Below, piece after piece: positions 49,918 through 57,983 of a stretch of 64,000 nt of DNA. A program made the position numbers and the translations under genes. The DNA comes from Hyperoplus lanceolatus. Lineage: Eukaryota > Chordata > Actinopteri > Uranoscopiformes > Ammodytidae. The DNA is taken from positions 26,316,001 through 26,380,000 of the forward strand of contig CM049408.1 of the NCBI GenBank assembly GCA_026929865.2, given 5' to 3'. Below the pieces are notes generated by a model, which was given only the letters and a program-made list of their open reading frames with translations, had not been told where the DNA came from and did no database searches. Positions within the stretch are counted from its first letter, which is position 1. Each line of letters opens with the position of its first letter.

Positions 49918-52900
49918 CTGCCTACCTGTGTGTGTGTGTGCTTAGCCTAATTAAAGCATGGCAGCCATATGTGTTAATGAGCTCCCTCATTAGCCGTTAG
50001 CTCTGCTCGTTAGGCGGAGAGGCGTTGCTGGTTGGAGCGGTTCGTTTCTCAGGCTCCTGCTGCGTTCCCTATCCCACTCACTGAACAGGGGATTAGACTA
50101 CGGAGGGAGGAGGACATGGGCTGAGACGGGGACATTTATTTCTGGAGAAATATCCTCAAAGAGCCTATTTTGTTCTAATTAAGAAAATACAGCTTTTTAA
50201 ATTTAATTTTAATATTTTTTTTTACAAACTTACTATACACTTTGGAAGAAACATACAAGAGTTATTTAAGTTCACACAGCAAATAAATGACTATGTTAAA
50301 CCATTTTAGTTCCTTAAGCAATACAAAGGAAATTTTCAGTTGTAAACGGGAAGTGATTAGTTGAGTAAACTGTCAGTTGTTGAGTCAAACTGTATCTGTG
50401 CAAAAATCATCAGGGCATACTTTGCATTTCACTTCCCGTGCACAAGAGGTTTTCTTTCATATCATACCTGACATTGACATTGGCAAATGGGACAAATAGC
50501 CAGAGTTCACTATCAGTGTTTTTTAATTTAACTTTTACTTACTCATAAATAAGAATTGTATTAACTTTTTACTTTGTCTAGAGTTGGAATCTCTTGAATG
50601 CACTTTGGTTTGGGTAACATATTTATATTTTATTTCAAAGTTAGATTAGAGGTATTTTAGAAAGAACTTTGCTATCACTTTGTTTGTCAACCAGAGAATA
50701 TTATGTAAAAAAAGAAAAGTGGCTGAAATTGTTTAACTCTGATTAAATTGGTATTGGTGTTTAAAGCTACAGTGAACGTTTGTGGAAAATGCATCCTCAA
50801 GGTGTGTGTGTGTGTGTGTGTGTCTGTGTGTGTGTGTGGCTGTGTCTGTGTGTCTGTCTGTGTCTGCGTCTGTGTGTCTCTCTCCCCAGGCTCCCTCTCC
50901 TGCAGAGACATCGTAGGCTGGTCCTGCCGGTCCACAGTCTGGTTGTCCTCGCTGCCTTTGGCCTGGCTCTGCCTCTGGCCATCAGTCTCTTCCCACAGAT
51001 GTCCCAGGTAGGTCAACCTCCCAAAGACTAAGAAAAAAAACCGGCTTTATAGTCTTAGCCCACGTTTCAAGCCATTGAGGGGCTGTTTCTTGACACACTT
51101 TTTAAGTTTGACTCTTCTTTGCAGTAAAAACACTAGGTCTGTTTATTTCCACTTGACCTCAGCATATGTTTACCAATGTACAAAACCAAAGCCATGAATT
51201 ATTGCATCAACAAGTCCTGTGGTCAAGAACTGTTTTCTTCCCGAGCAGAACACTTGACAGACGAAAGATATCCAAAGATTGGTTCCTATTTGGCGCTTGA
51301 GCTAATTGGCTCTAAAACGCATTTCCACTTGCAAACAATAAAACATCATTTCATATTGCATTAATGTGGACTTACACAGTTTGGTTTTAAGTGGTCTTTG
51401 CTTTGGCCTTTCTCAATAATCAGCTGTCAATCAAACCACGTGCAGCACAACTTTTTTTATTCAAAGTGCTGTAGCCAGACAATCATACTTGAATGGATGA
51501 ATCTTTATGAGAAAGTCTTCCTATTTGCGTAAAATGGAACCTTTTTTTTGTCTGAACTGCCTACTTATCTGTGTTCTATACTGGCTCCTTTAGAACCAAC
51601 AGTACTCGCAAACACTCGCTCTCTCAGTCTAATAATGTATTGTGTACAATATCTCTCGGACCCGCACCGCCGTTTGGTGAAAGTGCCTTAAAAGCTTTTG
51701 CACCCTCATCGTGGTGTAAGTTACAGGATCACTTTAAATTAGACTCCCTCATAAACTCAATGATAAATTATAAAAGCAGGAAGCAGGAATATAACCCCAC
51801 AAATTGCACAGTTGAGCAACATTTATTTTTGATTTTTTCCTGGTTAGATAAATGTTAATGAAAGAAAACTTTACTGGGTTTATGTTAAACCAGTATATAT
51901 ACATGATATCAAATATCACAGATGAATTCATTTCAAAGCCCATGTTGTTGTTCTGATAACAACGGTAAGGCTCAGAGTAGAGTCGATTAAATCCCATTAA
52001 GACCGTAGACTCTTTTTGAAAGGGACACTTGTTTCCATTCCCATGTTACCATTCACACACACATTCATACACCGATAGCAGGCTAACTATCGACATTCAC
52101 ACAAGGCAAGGTGTGTGAAGTGTTTTTGCCCAAGGACACAACAACCATGACACAGATGGCAGGGCGGGGATCGAACCGCCAGCCCTTCGATCACTGGCTG
52201 ACCCGCCCCACCACCTGAGCCACAGTCGCCTCAAAATACCAACAGCTCCTTGTTTTCACTTCTTCACATTCTGACTGTATTGAATGTCTTCATTACTCAA
52301 AGCTGCAATGACTCTGTTTCAATGAGTGGTATTAATGACCGGAGTGTCCTGACCTCTTTAACGTTCCCCATTGAGTTTAACACAGGACCCCCCCCACCCC
52401 CTCCCCCTTCTCCTAATGAGGCGTAGCCCTGTGAGACTAAACCCCGCCCCGAGCCTTATAGCCTCCATTCACTGCTACCATCCAGAATAGCAGGCTCAGA
52501 TCTAACATTTGTGTTAGGGTTAATCCTCACTGTGTGTGTTGTTACACTCATTAAAGGTGGAGTCAGAGATTCTGGAAAACCCTTGTTATCAAAATCAAGT
52601 TTTGTCCAATCCAGTATCGTCAACATTTGTTCCCTGTTCGTACTGTGTGTGCTGGGGAAAAAATCTGGTGTTAATACACACCCTAGGCTCTATAAACGGG
52701 TATGTAAAAAAAAAGGGTATGTAAACAACAGGGGCTCACCGTAGCCAGCAACATGCATATTTACAGAGCCTGGGCTGTGTTTTAACACTATATTTCCTCA
52801 ACACAGACGCATTAGGCTACAGACAGGTAGGTCTAGCGGATCGTGAGGAGATATTCACACATTTTGACAAAAAAGGGATTTTCACAACAAGCATTCTCAA

Positions 52901-53713
52901 GAATTGCTGACTCCACCTTTAAATGACTATGACGCAATTCTATTTTTTCACTCCCATCTCTCTCTCTCTCTCTTTGTCTCCTCTCTGCCAAATGACACGC
53001 TGACACAAGCCTACCAGCTCCGGCTTTAAGATGTTTAAGATCTAATTACCCATTGGAAATAGCTCAGACAACCATATGGCAAGAAAAAAGAAACAACAAC
53101 CCCAGACATTCAAACATATGTGCCGGCAACAGTCCTGTGAAAAAAGCTGCCTCGCGATCCACAGAGGGGCCTGTTATTTCACTCGCAAGTCACTTTTTTT
53201 GGCAAGAAAAGCAGAGGAAAAAATACCTTTTAAAAAAAAAAGCAACATGAACACCCTGGCCCCCCCGCCTACTCAATTTGTTCCACTTCCCCATTTCACA
53301 CCTAAAACCAAGATGTCTGATTAGGATCCTGGCTCCAACTCACAAACAGCCATCTGTCCCTCGTTCAAATATTGGAGAGATGCGAACCTCAAATTAGACT
53401 TTTCAATCTGACAAATTGGCTCTGTTTGCACATTAGCAGTAAATACAGAACAGTTGAAGCTTTTATAGTTGGCCTATTATTTAGTTACAAATGAAACAGT
53501 TTCTAATCTTGAAGTATTGGAGGATCGTGAATGCCTCCACAGTCTATATATTACTGGCAAAGTGTCATATATGCTTCTGCCAAAGATATTGTCGTTTTTT
53601 TCAAATCTCATCCTTTTTCCCTTTGATTCCAACAGATCAGCGTGAATCAGCTGGAGCCGGAGATCGCCATGGCAACAGATTGTAAGACTGTGACGTACAA
53701 TAAAGGCCTGTGA
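29521..53713 (+). CDS. sfxn5: Sideroflexin 5, mitochondrial carrier, 14 coding exons
   Basis: Member of the sideroflexin (tricarboxylate carrier) family in the mitochondrial inner membrane. SFXN1 carries serine; SFXN5 has been linked to citrate in brain. Exons: 29521-29568, 31205-31273, 32784-32861, 32995-33021, 40457-40511, 40878-40903, 41039-41092, 41288-41344, 41721-41786, 43180-43270, 45573-45688, 45998-46083, 50890-51007 and 53636-53713. All are GT-AG, phases agree, and the product is 322 aa (human about 340). Family motifs seen: [19 protein letters not shown] with PFRMSGFIPFG, the Asn-rich [47 protein letters not shown] and [21 protein letters not shown]. The N-terminus is shorter than human, with no Ala/Ser repeat. 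A complete LINE sits in intron 4, in the sense direction. Confidence 0.95.
29985..30045 (+). mobile_element. SINE fragment with B-box
   Basis: AACCATGAGGTCGCAGGTTC then GATCCCCAGCACTGG carries a Pol III B-box (GGTTCGATCCC), but the A-box and tail are not clear. Lies in sfxn5 intron 1. Confidence 0.45.
30046..30871. other. sfxn5 intron 1, unique sequence
   Basis: No feature apart from a (CT)n run at about 30718-30747. Confidence 0.4.
30872..31158 (+). mobile_element. MITE family B, copy B2 (right end lost)
   Basis: Begins TTAAAGCTATAGTGAGTAAC; shares GTTACATTCAAGCCATGG, GAGTGGACACAAAGTTGA, TCAGTATGGCGGCGTT and GGCTTACCTCATGTAG with B1. It ends about 45 nt before sfxn5 exon 2. Confidence 0.8.
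31205..31273 (+). CDS. sfxn5: sfxn5 exon 2
   Basis: Encodes [20 protein letters not shown] then VTE, the conserved sideroflexin N-terminal motif. A family B element ends about 45 nt upstream of the acceptor. Confidence 0.95.
31640..31735 (+). repeat. (CA)n tract in sfxn5 intron 2
   Basis: Roughly 80 nt pure CA then CACACACGCACGC. Further CA runs at 31833-31858 and 31929-31970. Confidence 0.95.
32217..32596 (+). mobile_element. MITE family D, copy D1 (TTAA ends)
   Basis: Left TTAAAGGTGCAGTGTGTA and right TACACACTGCAGGTTTAA form inverted ends in sfxn5 intron 2. Interior is AT-rich with TTTCAAGATGGCGGCACTAG. Non-coding. Confidence 0.7.
32784..32861 (+). CDS. sfxn5: sfxn5 exon 3
   Basis: Encodes [17 protein letters not shown] then LPVGVTDAQ, matching human [26 protein letters not shown]. 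Phase 0 at both ends. Confidence 0.94.
32995..33021 (+). CDS. sfxn5: sfxn5 exon 4, 27-nt microexon
   Basis: Nine codons, LWQAQKVKQ, matching human LWSAQKIKQ, between CTCCACAG and GTATGT. Phase 0 at both ends, so skipping it would keep frame but remove a conserved helix segment. Confidence 0.93.
33039..33093 (+). repeat. (CA)n tract in sfxn5 intron 4
   Basis: 55 nt of CA starting 18 nt after the exon 4 microexon donor. Confidence 0.95.
33094..33834. other. sfxn5 intron 4, left of the LINE
   Basis: AT-rich unique sequence; nothing recognised. Confidence 0.4.
33835..33851 (+). repeat. Target-site duplication, left copy (LINE)
   Basis: 17 bp identical to 39399-39415: one T, seven A and TCTAATGTG. 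The A-run start fits first-strand cleavage by an L1-type endonuclease; the leading T could be chance. Confidence 0.92.
33852..33875 (+). promoter_or_regulatory. ETS plus YY1 motif pair at the LINE 5' end
   Basis: The first 20 bases contain ACTTCCGG, a consensus ETS/GABPA site, followed two bases later by AAGATGGCGG, a consensus YY1 site. Human L1 also carries a YY1 site in its first 20 bases that sets the transcription start. No TATA box is seen, so this looks like a TATA-less internal promoter. Confidence 0.55.
33966..35051 (+). CDS. LINE ORF1 protein (L1 ORF1p / Transposase_22 type)
   Basis: RNA-binding chaperone of the LINE, 361 aa from the first ATG. A basic N-terminus ([10 protein letters not shown]) leads to a long Glu/Lys/Gln heptad-rich coiled coil (about residues 40-145, with [18 protein letters not shown]), as in trimeric L1 ORF1p. 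The RRM core follows ([48 protein letters not shown]). A C-terminal domain (about 235-310, with [19 protein letters not shown]) and a low-complexity basic tail close the protein. It ends 350 bp before ORF2, so ORF2 must be reached by reinitiation or another unconventional route, as known for L1. Confidence 0.88.
   Translation: MGGRRGRRNTKNSNKTQENSTLEAVEPNQMEHEGDAADKMDQAETLREGLASIGKDIRELKQQFHNELRTFKDELKSEIKNEIKQEITYLRHDIDRKLMENNKEIQEQKTDITEAQTRIAELEEYNTEANDMLAKVVKQTRQMQDKLTDLEARSRRNNVRIFGLPEDTEGASVAEYLGKLLKKELQLPDGTNLQIQRAHRALTRKPNPGGTPRSIVVNFLQFETKEMVLQKVWEKKGLQVGDKKINFDHDYPTEIVQKRKTYLSIKKTLKERAIRFQTPFTKIRIHWNNGVRTYDSAREAAEDMTSRGLSVDVPRDDAEPAEEWSRGERGWKRAGRPRTEMDAAAQRAKEKLQGYQRRADN
35402..39196 (+). 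CDS. LINE ORF2 protein: AP-endonuclease and reverse transcriptase
   Basis: 1264 aa, uninterrupted. The N-terminal APE-type endonuclease (about 1-240) shows LNVNGL (N12), FLQETHL (E41), [15 protein letters not shown] (D144, N146), SRIDYFFIN (D206) and SDHN (D230, H231), so all expected catalytic residues are present. The reverse transcriptase (about 470-770) has [58 protein letters not shown] (D600), [12 protein letters not shown] and LFADDLIAF (D702, D703). Near 1128-1147 is a C-terminal Cys/His motif, CWRECG...DHSHVFWNC, typical of the L1 clade. These features predict target-primed reverse transcription activity. Confidence 0.93.
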   Translation: MVSHDLKMMSLNVNGLNSPKKRGLVLTKLKKEKQNVIFLQETHLSQTEHEKFKKFGYRNSYYSTYKQGRKRGVMILIPNSTTFVSEKVIKDKEGRYIIVKGKLDNETVTLINVYAPPESNKQFFKSLFNVIATESEGVLICGGDFNIIMNHCLDTTSLKGSKKQISKFVKLSLEEMGMMDVWRNLNPLKKDFTHYSATHNVHSRIDYFFINKVDGYRVTECRIGGADVSDHNALFLNIHLNARKRQTIWRLNVGMLNNKSLVEELKKEIRQYMEDNSNGEVDPHMVWDALKAVVRGKVIAKTSKIKKLKAEAYQNHSLRLRELEQQYQKTNNPNVSKQIRDTKTKINDILMDEYGKKYIFMKQNYYEIGPRATKLLAKRIRKQQAINTIHTIKDPCTNETIHEPENIERVFRGFYEKLYTQPTAANEEEMRTFLNELDLPSIGTYQNERLTADITREEIIHAIQSLKNNKSPGSDGYPAEWYKIFKEELLPALQTSFNWTLKENKTPPTWAEAIISVIPKPGKDKDRCENYRPISILNLDYKLYTSIISKRINTFITELIDEDQTGFISGRQTQDSIRRTLQIIGKARREKQSTVLVSIDAEKAFDCVNWKFLYQVLERFGFNTKSIQLIKTLYHKPSARIKINGSLTKEIYLQRSTRQGCCLSPTLFAIFIEPLAQAIRQNKEIKGVTIKGIEHKLGLFADDLIAFLEQPNTSIPNLMKLLQLYGHLSGYKINVSKTQILSFNYTPTKAILELYDLKWNLKSIQYLGVTITKNSTDLYKANYNNLDQEIKKDITRWSTLPLDLNSRIEIVKLNILPRFLYLFQSLPIEVPQGQFTHWDRMISRFVWGGKRPRVRYKTLQLTKERGGMGLPKLREYYYAAQLRPVYCWCKSEFRAKWKDIEREVNQIPIQHLIGDNKLYKELKNKMDPITVHTLGLWFKILKIHKIQNDINILKWVAYDRNFKPATYDQGFKHWLTKGITSWCVLVKDRRLESFENMRRKYELGAHEFYRYLQLRDYFKKEIEADSSKEVNSVIQIIIKAYQESNIRIISAIYKGLNTNDKHSTKYVRMKWEKELNVQISDEDWHDMWRTHHSSTNSRTWREFSWKNVIRFFITPKMKGKQLHKRQKCWRECGSYDVDHSHVFWNCQKITVFWEMVYEVLKQILGYEVPKSSLVLYLCKFQKENIIMSDVYLIKILLVASKKAITRHWLKETPPTKNQWLAIVEEIALMEKLTHKLRLQEAQFDCKWEKWSLYRTQNEDIGLEQ
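39399..39415 (+). repeat. Target-site duplication, right copy (LINE)
   Basis: Perfect copy of 33835-33851 directly after the A-rich LINE tail. Absence of any mismatch supports a young insertion. Confidence 0.92.
39416..40456. other. sfxn5 intron 4, right of the LINE
   Basis: AT-rich except for a GC-richer block at about 39585-39850 that opens two overlapping short frames (136 and 85 codons). Neither resembles a protein I know, so I do not call a gene. Confidence 0.4.
40457..40511 (+). CDS. sfxn5: sfxn5 exon 5 (HPDT motif)
   Basis: Encodes [18 protein letters not shown], the diagnostic HPDTxEK and PFRMS motifs of sideroflexins. It is the first exon after the LINE-bearing intron 4 and ends in phase 1. 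Confidence 0.95.
40878..40903 (+). CDS. sfxn5: sfxn5 exon 6, 26-nt microexon
   Basis: Encodes (G)FIPFGTPV between TGAACAG and GTGAGA, at the start of the first membrane segment. It is fixed by phase (1 to 0) and by alignment to human GYIPFGTPI. Confidence 0.92.
41039..41092 (+). CDS. sfxn5: sfxn5 exon 7
   Basis: Encodes [18 protein letters not shown], a transmembrane segment nearly identical to human [18 protein letters not shown]. Confidence 0.94.
41288..41344 (+). CDS. sfxn5: sfxn5 exon 8 (Asn-rich motif)
   Basis: Encodes [19 protein letters not shown], the conserved Asn-rich sideroflexin motif. A family C element begins about 15 nt after its donor. Confidence 0.95.
41360..41614 (+). mobile_element. 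MITE family C, copy C1 (TTAA ends)
   Basis: Ends TTAAAGGTGCTACAAGGAAC and, reversed, TTAAGGTGGCTACGAGGAAC. Interior ATAACATGTAACGGCAAATG and CCATCAGTGCAAAGAAT is shared with C2. It fills 255 of the 376 nt of sfxn5 intron 8. Confidence 0.82.
41721..41786 (+). CDS. sfxn5: sfxn5 exon 9
   Basis: Encodes [19 protein letters not shown] then SIA, a membrane segment; human has [22 protein letters not shown]. Confidence 0.94.
41931..42065 (-). mobile_element. MITE family B, copy B3 (partial, minus orientation)
   Basis: TTAAAGCTATAGTGCGTAAC followed by ATGAGGTAAGCCTTTCTG and GATTTTATACC, the reverse complement of the right half of B1. Truncated. In sfxn5 intron 9. Confidence 0.7.
42706..43041 (+). 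mobile_element. MITE family B, copy B4 (full length)
   Basis: Starts TTAAAGCTTTAGTGCGTAAC, ends GTTACGCATTATAGCTTTAG. Interior matches B1 and B2. Opposite orientation to B3, 640 bp away in the same intron. Confidence 0.82.
43180..43270 (+). CDS. sfxn5: sfxn5 exon 10
   Basis: Encodes [20 protein letters not shown] then [10 protein letters not shown]. It ends in phase 1 before GTGAGT; the next exon completes the Ala codon. Confidence 0.94.
43271..43940. other. sfxn5 intron 10, 5' part
   Basis: AT-rich with no feature recognised before a (CA)n tract at 43941-43991. Confidence 0.4.
44020..44560. promoter_or_regulatory. Candidate conserved non-coding block in sfxn5 intron 10
   Basis: Low-repeat sequence with many homeodomain-type cores: GGTAATTGGCTCC, TTGGATAATTACCCCC, CGGTAATTAAAACGG, GACAATTAGAATT. 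Texture resembles developmental enhancers near homeobox genes. Conservation itself cannot be seen here. Confidence 0.25.
44815..45005. promoter_or_regulatory. Second candidate regulatory block, sfxn5 intron 10
   Basis: Sudden change to GC-balanced, non-repetitive sequence with CAAAGCGAGCGACC, CGCTCGCGGCGCCCGTC and TTAAATTAAAAACG, between AT-rich flanks. Could be an enhancer; no exon frame supported. Confidence 0.2.
45573..45688 (+). CDS. sfxn5: sfxn5 exon 11
   Basis: Encodes [20 protein letters not shown] then [19 protein letters not shown], matching human [21 protein letters not shown]. It enters in phase 1 and ends in phase 0. Confidence 0.94.
45998..46083 (+). CDS. sfxn5: sfxn5 exon 12
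   Basis: Encodes [20 protein letters not shown] then PIIMAALEK, a membrane segment. It ends in phase 2 before GTAAGT. Confidence 0.94.
46084..46998. other. sfxn5 intron 12, 5' part
   Basis: No coding signal and no repeat I can name. Confidence 0.35.
46999..47240 (+). repeat. Minisatellite of about 90-bp units with long G runs
   Basis: About 2.5-3 units. Each has a TTAACTTGTCA-type stretch (with GTAGCAG in two units), GTGTGTGTGTG, a run of 8-20 G, GTCCG and GACCGTGCTGT(C)AATTA. The G runs (47043-47062, 47126-47152, 47232-47239) could form quadruplexes. A further CATCCGAGACCGTGCTGT lies at about 47349-47366. Confidence 0.7.
47241..48159. other. sfxn5 intron 12, middle part
   Basis: Has a (GT)n at 47464-47490 and GATGAAG triplets near 47597. 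No gene supported. Confidence 0.35.
48160..48440 (+). repeat. Imperfect CA-rich tract
   Basis: CA runs broken by CACCTATATGAACACAC-like words repeated several times, an irregular higher-order repeat. Confidence 0.8.
48613..49106 (+). mobile_element. Foldback MITE family A, copy A3, split by a SINE
   Basis: Left half has TTCTGGAGAACGCTGGTTGT; right half has ACAGAGCCTAGGCTGTGTAT, CAGTACGGACAGGCGGCCGA and CCAGAATCACCGACTACA. A SINE with a 15-bp duplication sits in the centre. In sfxn5 intron 12. Confidence 0.8.
48800..48966 (+). mobile_element. tRNA-derived SINE inserted in MITE copy A3
   Basis: B-box GGGTTCGATTCCAGC, body GTCGTTCTCTGCATGTCACT, tail ATCAATAAAGCATAAAAATG and an A-rich end. AAACAAAGGGGGCCC flanks it at 48785-48799 and 48967-48981, an exact 15-bp duplication. 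The A-box part of the head is not clear, so it is 5'-shortened. Confidence 0.8.
49370..50110. promoter_or_regulatory. Candidate regulatory region in sfxn5 intron 12
   Basis: Unique islands around GT runs (49846-49916): TTTATTTAATCATGTTGCAT, TTCATAATCACCCCC, CAGTTTAATTGTTCCCC, GCCTAATTAAAGC and TTAATGAGCTCCCTCATTAG carry clustered TAAT cores. Candidate emx1 enhancer by position; not demonstrated. Confidence 0.22.
50111..50889. other. sfxn5 intron 12, 3' end
   Basis: AT-rich, then a GT/CT-rich tract (50801-50880) up to the exon 13 acceptor. Confidence 0.4.
50890..51007 (+). CDS. sfxn5: sfxn5 exon 13
   Basis: Encodes [20 protein letters not shown] then [19 protein letters not shown], the last membrane segment. 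A (GT)n-rich stretch replaces a normal polypyrimidine tract just upstream of the acceptor. Confidence 0.94.
51008..52024. other. sfxn5 intron 13, 5' part
   Basis: No element or gene recognised. Confidence 0.35.
52025..52233 (-). mobile_element. tRNA-derived SINE, minus strand
   Basis: On the minus strand: A-box-like GTGGCTCAGGTGGTGG, B-box GGTTCGATCCCCG, then TTGTGTCCTTGGGCAAAAAC and CACTTCACACACCTTG, a layout typical of a fish SINE. In sfxn5 intron 13. Confidence 0.7.
52551..52922 (+). mobile_element. Foldback MITE family A, copy A4 (full length)
   Basis: Best copy: TTAAAGGTGGAGTCAGAGAT at left, ATTGCTGACTCCACCTTTAA at right, both flanked by TTAA-type sites, with mirrored inner blocks TACACACCCTAGGCTCTATA and AGAGCCTGGGCTGTGTTTTA. 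372 bp, no frame. Confidence 0.85.
52923..53635. other. sfxn5 intron 13, 3' part
   Basis: Unique sequence with a small CT run; no feature I can support. Confidence 0.35.
53636..53713 (+). CDS. sfxn5: sfxn5 exon 14, stop
   Basis: Encodes [20 protein letters not shown] then YNKGL and TGA. The C-terminal YNKGL is identical to human. Candidate poly(A) signals lie downstream, AATAAA at 54471 being the clearest. Confidence 0.94.
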   Translation: MSVNQLEPEIAMATDCKTVTYNKGL

Positions 53714-54480
53714 AGTGAGTGAGTGGTATCTACGGCGACACAAACACTATGATGATTGGGACCCGGGATTTTCATAGTGACATGAACCAACAAAAAAAAA
53801 AGAAAACCTGAAGCTGCCAGAGAAATGAGTGATGGTAAATTTGGCTGCGTTCTCAAGTGAGAAGTTAACATATGTTTACAGAGAGAGAGAGAGGGGCAGT
53901 TAATTTGAAGAATACATGTTGTTTAGGCCAAGACGTTGGCTACTAAAAATAAGAAATAACACATGTTGATACATTGTGATATAGAACAATATAAATAACC
54001 ACTATTTAGACTGTTTTATCCACTAAGAAATTTTACTTACTAATTAATTTATTTTACCTAGGCCTACTAAGAAAATCAGACTAGCTAGGATGTGGTTTCC
54101 TTTGTTTTATACTTTTCTTTTCTCCCTTTTTCACTATGAAAAAGCATACATTTTAATAATCATGAAAGAAACTTAGGTGGATTAAGCTAGGACCAGCACA
54201 TGTGTAAATGACTGTATTTGTGATCTGGATTGTAAATATAAATACTGTGAATGAATTAAAGATAAACAACTTGAATCATTTGGAATATAAAGCCATGTCT
54301 CCCCCTGCAACCCAATGTCATAGGCTGCATGTCAATACGTTGTGAGCTGTTAAATCAAAGTGTGATTTTCTCCTCTCATATGTTTTACATGAGAAAACTT
54401 CTTGAAAGTAAACCCTGAACTAAGATGACCGATTACCCCCCGTTTGAATGTACACGGTCTGATTTTGTAAAATAAATGTG
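53714..54480 (+). other. sfxn5: Probable sfxn5 3'UTR
   Basis: AT-rich, non-coding, with AATAAA at 54471-54476 as the likeliest poly(A) signal. Another lies at 54561 at the edge of MITE copy C2. Confidence 0.4.
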
Positions 54481-54560
54481 AAAAATTCCTATAAACTGAA
54501 CTGTGAACTGCAAAGCAATTCAAAACACTATCAGTATTCTTGTGTAAAAGGTGATATATA

Positions 54561-54816
54561 AATAAAGGTGCTACGAGGAACTTTTAAATATTTCTGAAAC
54601 AGTCTCATTTATGATTTGATGATCATAAATGACATGTAACAGCAAACGGGACCATCAGTGCAAAGAATGCTTGTTTAAACCGTTTTTTCTTAATGCTTTT
54701 GTCATGGTTCCCTCACCCTGGAACTACAGCTGGCATAGTTAAAAACGCTACCACTTTTTTTCCTAAGGGGGTGCAAGAATTAACACAAACCGGAAGTTCC
54801 TCATAGCAACTTTTAA
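54561..54816 (+). mobile_element. MITE family C, copy C2
   Basis: AATAAAGGTGCTACGAGGAA at left and GGAAGTTCCTCATAGCAACT at right; interior as in C1 (ATGACATGTAACAGCAAACG). Its left end supplies an AATAAA just after sfxn5. Confidence 0.78.
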
Positions 54817-55277
54817 TATAAGTATCTCCTTCAAATTCCATCCAATTTACAATGTTGTTTTTAAAGATTATTTTTCCACAAAAGAAACTGTTAAAAACAT
54901 CATTAACAATATTATCTTTGGCTCTCTCTCAATGGAATCTGAGTAATGAGTCATTCATGTATAATAAAGTGTATTTGTTTTAAGTTTGATGGATATTTCA
55001 TTGACAAATCATGGATATGTTTTGAAGTCTTAACCTAAAATGTTTATTCAAACAATGTCGTCTGAAAGCACTAATGTTAAAACCAATGCTCAGTTTTTTT
55101 TATTAATGTATTTGCACTTGATTTATATAAACTTTTTTGTTCTTGGAGAATTATCTTTTGTCACGATCTGTGTGATTAGTATGTTTGTTTGCCCGGTTGC
55201 CGAGGGAACGCGGCACGGTAGAATGCGATGCGATGTAATTCGACAAGAAGAAACATGCAGGGTGAGTGGAGGATATG

Positions 55278-55317
<40 letters not shown>

Positions 55318-56131
55318 CCTGGGTGAGACGCACTGAAACAACACCCAGTTCATTAGACATACTGTCCTTCAAACAGCTGTTTTTTTCCATAATATTATAC
55401 AGGTTTTTCCTGTTCCAAATACTAATTTTGCAAAGATATATATATTTTTTTTTTTAATTTTTAAATACAGTATGCGTATATCGTCTATATATCTTCTGTC
55501 ATTATATTTCAACTAAATTTAGAATTGGTTGCTAATATCTATATCTATTTATTGCATGTTCAGATACAGGTATCACTTTTAAAATGTCTCAAACACTTTC
55601 AATTAAACTGTCAGAATTGTTTGCAAATATCTCAAAATAATAATTGACTAAATCATGACTACAGGTAACCTCAGAAATCCACAGTGCAGAATACAACTGC
55701 TTTGCCGTTCAATTTTGAAATAATTAAAAAATGGCAGTAATTAATTTGTTCATAGTTATTCAATCAGCCTACTGTCGCTTGACTGATGCATATTGTAAAC
55801 TGTAACAACCCTGCATGTTTCCTATCACTCAACATGCAATTTTCTCACCAACAATCAACACACACATGTAATTTGTAGTGTGTAACTGGGAAAATTGAAG
55901 GCTGAAAACAAGTAATCAAACAATAATGATTGAAACGTTGTTGTAATTCAGCTAAGCTTTCTAACACCTTTGCTCTAGCAGCAGTAGGGATCTGGCGGCT
56001 CCTTCCCCCTCCTCACAGCACTCTGTTCCTCTAGGGAGAATCTTGTTTTTCACAATAGATTCTTGATCTCAGCCCAATATCTTTCCTAACTGCTGACTCA
56101 GGCGACAGGAGACACAGCGTTTAGGGAGTTA

Positions 56132-56205
<74 letters not shown>

Positions 56206-56359
56206 CTTTACATGATGTTTAGGGAGATGGCTGGGTGTGATTTTCCCCTTAATTGTTTTCCTAACAGACAAAAGAATGGTGCAGCTCTCATTAATCGTGC
56301 TGACCTTTTTACATATGATGGGCCTTAACCACAGACATGTAAGCGATCTACTTTACAAT
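54817..56359. other. sfxn5-emx1 intergenic, left part
   Basis: AT-rich, with (CA)n at 55279-55314 and 56133-56205. No gene. A GC-balanced patch near 55975-56110 might be regulatory. Confidence 0.35.
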
Positions 56360-57983
56360 TTAAAGGTTGAGTCAGTGATTCCGTAGAACGCTTGTTGTCA
56401 AAATCACTTGTCAAAATCAGTGAATATCCACCCCACGATCCGCTACCTGTCTGTACTGTGTGTGTGCTCTGAAAAAAATATGGTGTTAATACACAGCTTG
56501 TGAACCAGAATGTTGTTAGCTATGGTTAACTCCCCCTTGTTTACATAACCTTGTTTACATACCAGTTTACAGAGCCTAGGCTGTGTAGTAAGACCAGGGG
56601 CCTCATTTATAACGGTGTGCGTAGAAACCTTCCCAAAACATTGCGTTCGCACAAAGCCAAGAATGTGCTGCGCAAAAAAAAAGTTGAGATTTAGAAAACT
56701 GTGCTGCGCACAGTTGCACGCAATCTTCCCTTTATAATTACCCACCTGCGGTGATTTGTGCGCGGACGATCTCCGCCCGGTGTCATCCCACTTCACCTCC
56801 CAGTTTCATCCCACAATCTACCATACATGGCGAATGCTAAATAGCTCCTGAATATGATGACGCACTTAATAAGCACGGAATTTTGACTGACATGAGGAAA
56901 AAAGGGAGGTAACAGGCCACAAAGAAAGCGACTGGGAAGGAAGAAAGCCCGTGCCATGCGTCGCTGTAACTGCCTCAAAAACACAAACACACACCCGCTG
57001 ATCACATATCATGATTGGCACAGTCGTTATAGTCTTTGTTAAGATGTTTTGCCCAACTTTGTACTGTATGAAATATCACGTATTAGCGAAACTGTAGGAC
57101 TAGCCTATATGTAGGACTATATAAAATGTGTTGTGAGAAGTGAAATAATGCATTAGCCTATAGTATATTCCAAAGCATTGTTTCCCTTCCATAGATCAAC
57201 ACATTTCCAACAACGTCAGATTATAGGCTAGTTTAAACTTCGAGGGTTAGTTGTTATGGGAAAGAGATGCATAAAATAATTTGCTAAATTCATAACATGA
57301 TTTTATCTAACGAAATATATAGTTTTAATTAATATGGTTGGCCTTAACTTTGTACAAAACTACTTTTTACACACAGCCTAAAATATAGACTATTTGCTCT
57401 CCCGCTGGCCTCTCACGGACACACCTCCCGAGGTATATGATATTATTATAGAGTAGAACTATAAGATTCAGTTTCAAAATATAATCAAAATATGTATAGA
57501 CCTACTTGATAAGTAAATCAACCTACATCATTACTGCATGCCATAGACAACAGTAGCCTATATTCGCAACAATAGGTACGCACATAATTGATGAAATATA
57601 TTGGGTGCCAAGGATATGTGTGTTTTTCCGATGACAGAGCTTTATTTCGTGGTGTTGCCATTGAGTGTCGCTGATTCCCCGAGTCAGCAAAACCTTGCGT
57701 GAGCTCTACGCATGGTCAAAAGTTTGCGTGGGAATACGCACACTTCTACGCAAAGAATTCTTTTATAAATACCACCGTTTTGCCACCGCACATTTGACCG
57801 CACATTTCTGCCGTCTACGCAAGGTTTTTGTGCGTAGAAAGCTTTATAAATGAGGCCCCAGATGTTTTTGTCAGTGCACACACAGTATGGACAGGTAGCG
57901 GATCTTGAAGAAATATTTACTGATTTTGAAAAAAAGTTATTTCGGCAACAAGCGTTCCCCATAATCACTGACTACACCTTTAA
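56360..57983 (+). mobile_element. Foldback MITE family A, copy A5, split by a Harbinger-like element
   Basis: Left TTTAAAGGTTGAGTCAGTGA and right CACTGACTACACCTTTAA enclose the usual mirrored blocks. The centre is interrupted at 56598-57858. Without the insertion the copy is about 360 bp. Confidence 0.85.
56598..57858. mobile_element. Harbinger-like element nested in MITE copy A5
   Basis: 1261 bp with 15-bp perfect inverted ends GGGCCTCATTTATAA / TTATAAATGAGGCCC and further inverted words (GTGCGTAGAAA). CAG is duplicated at 56595-56597 and 57859-57861. A CWG duplication within AACACCWG-like DNA is the known preference of the zebrafish Harbinger3 group, and family A carries AACACCAG there. 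No transposase frame survives, so it is non-autonomous or decayed. Confidence 0.7.

Noticed and set aside
56793-57005. Possible transposase or Myb-like frame inside the nested Harbinger-like element
   Set aside because: 70 codons with no catalytic or DNA-binding motif that I can identify; treated as non-coding.
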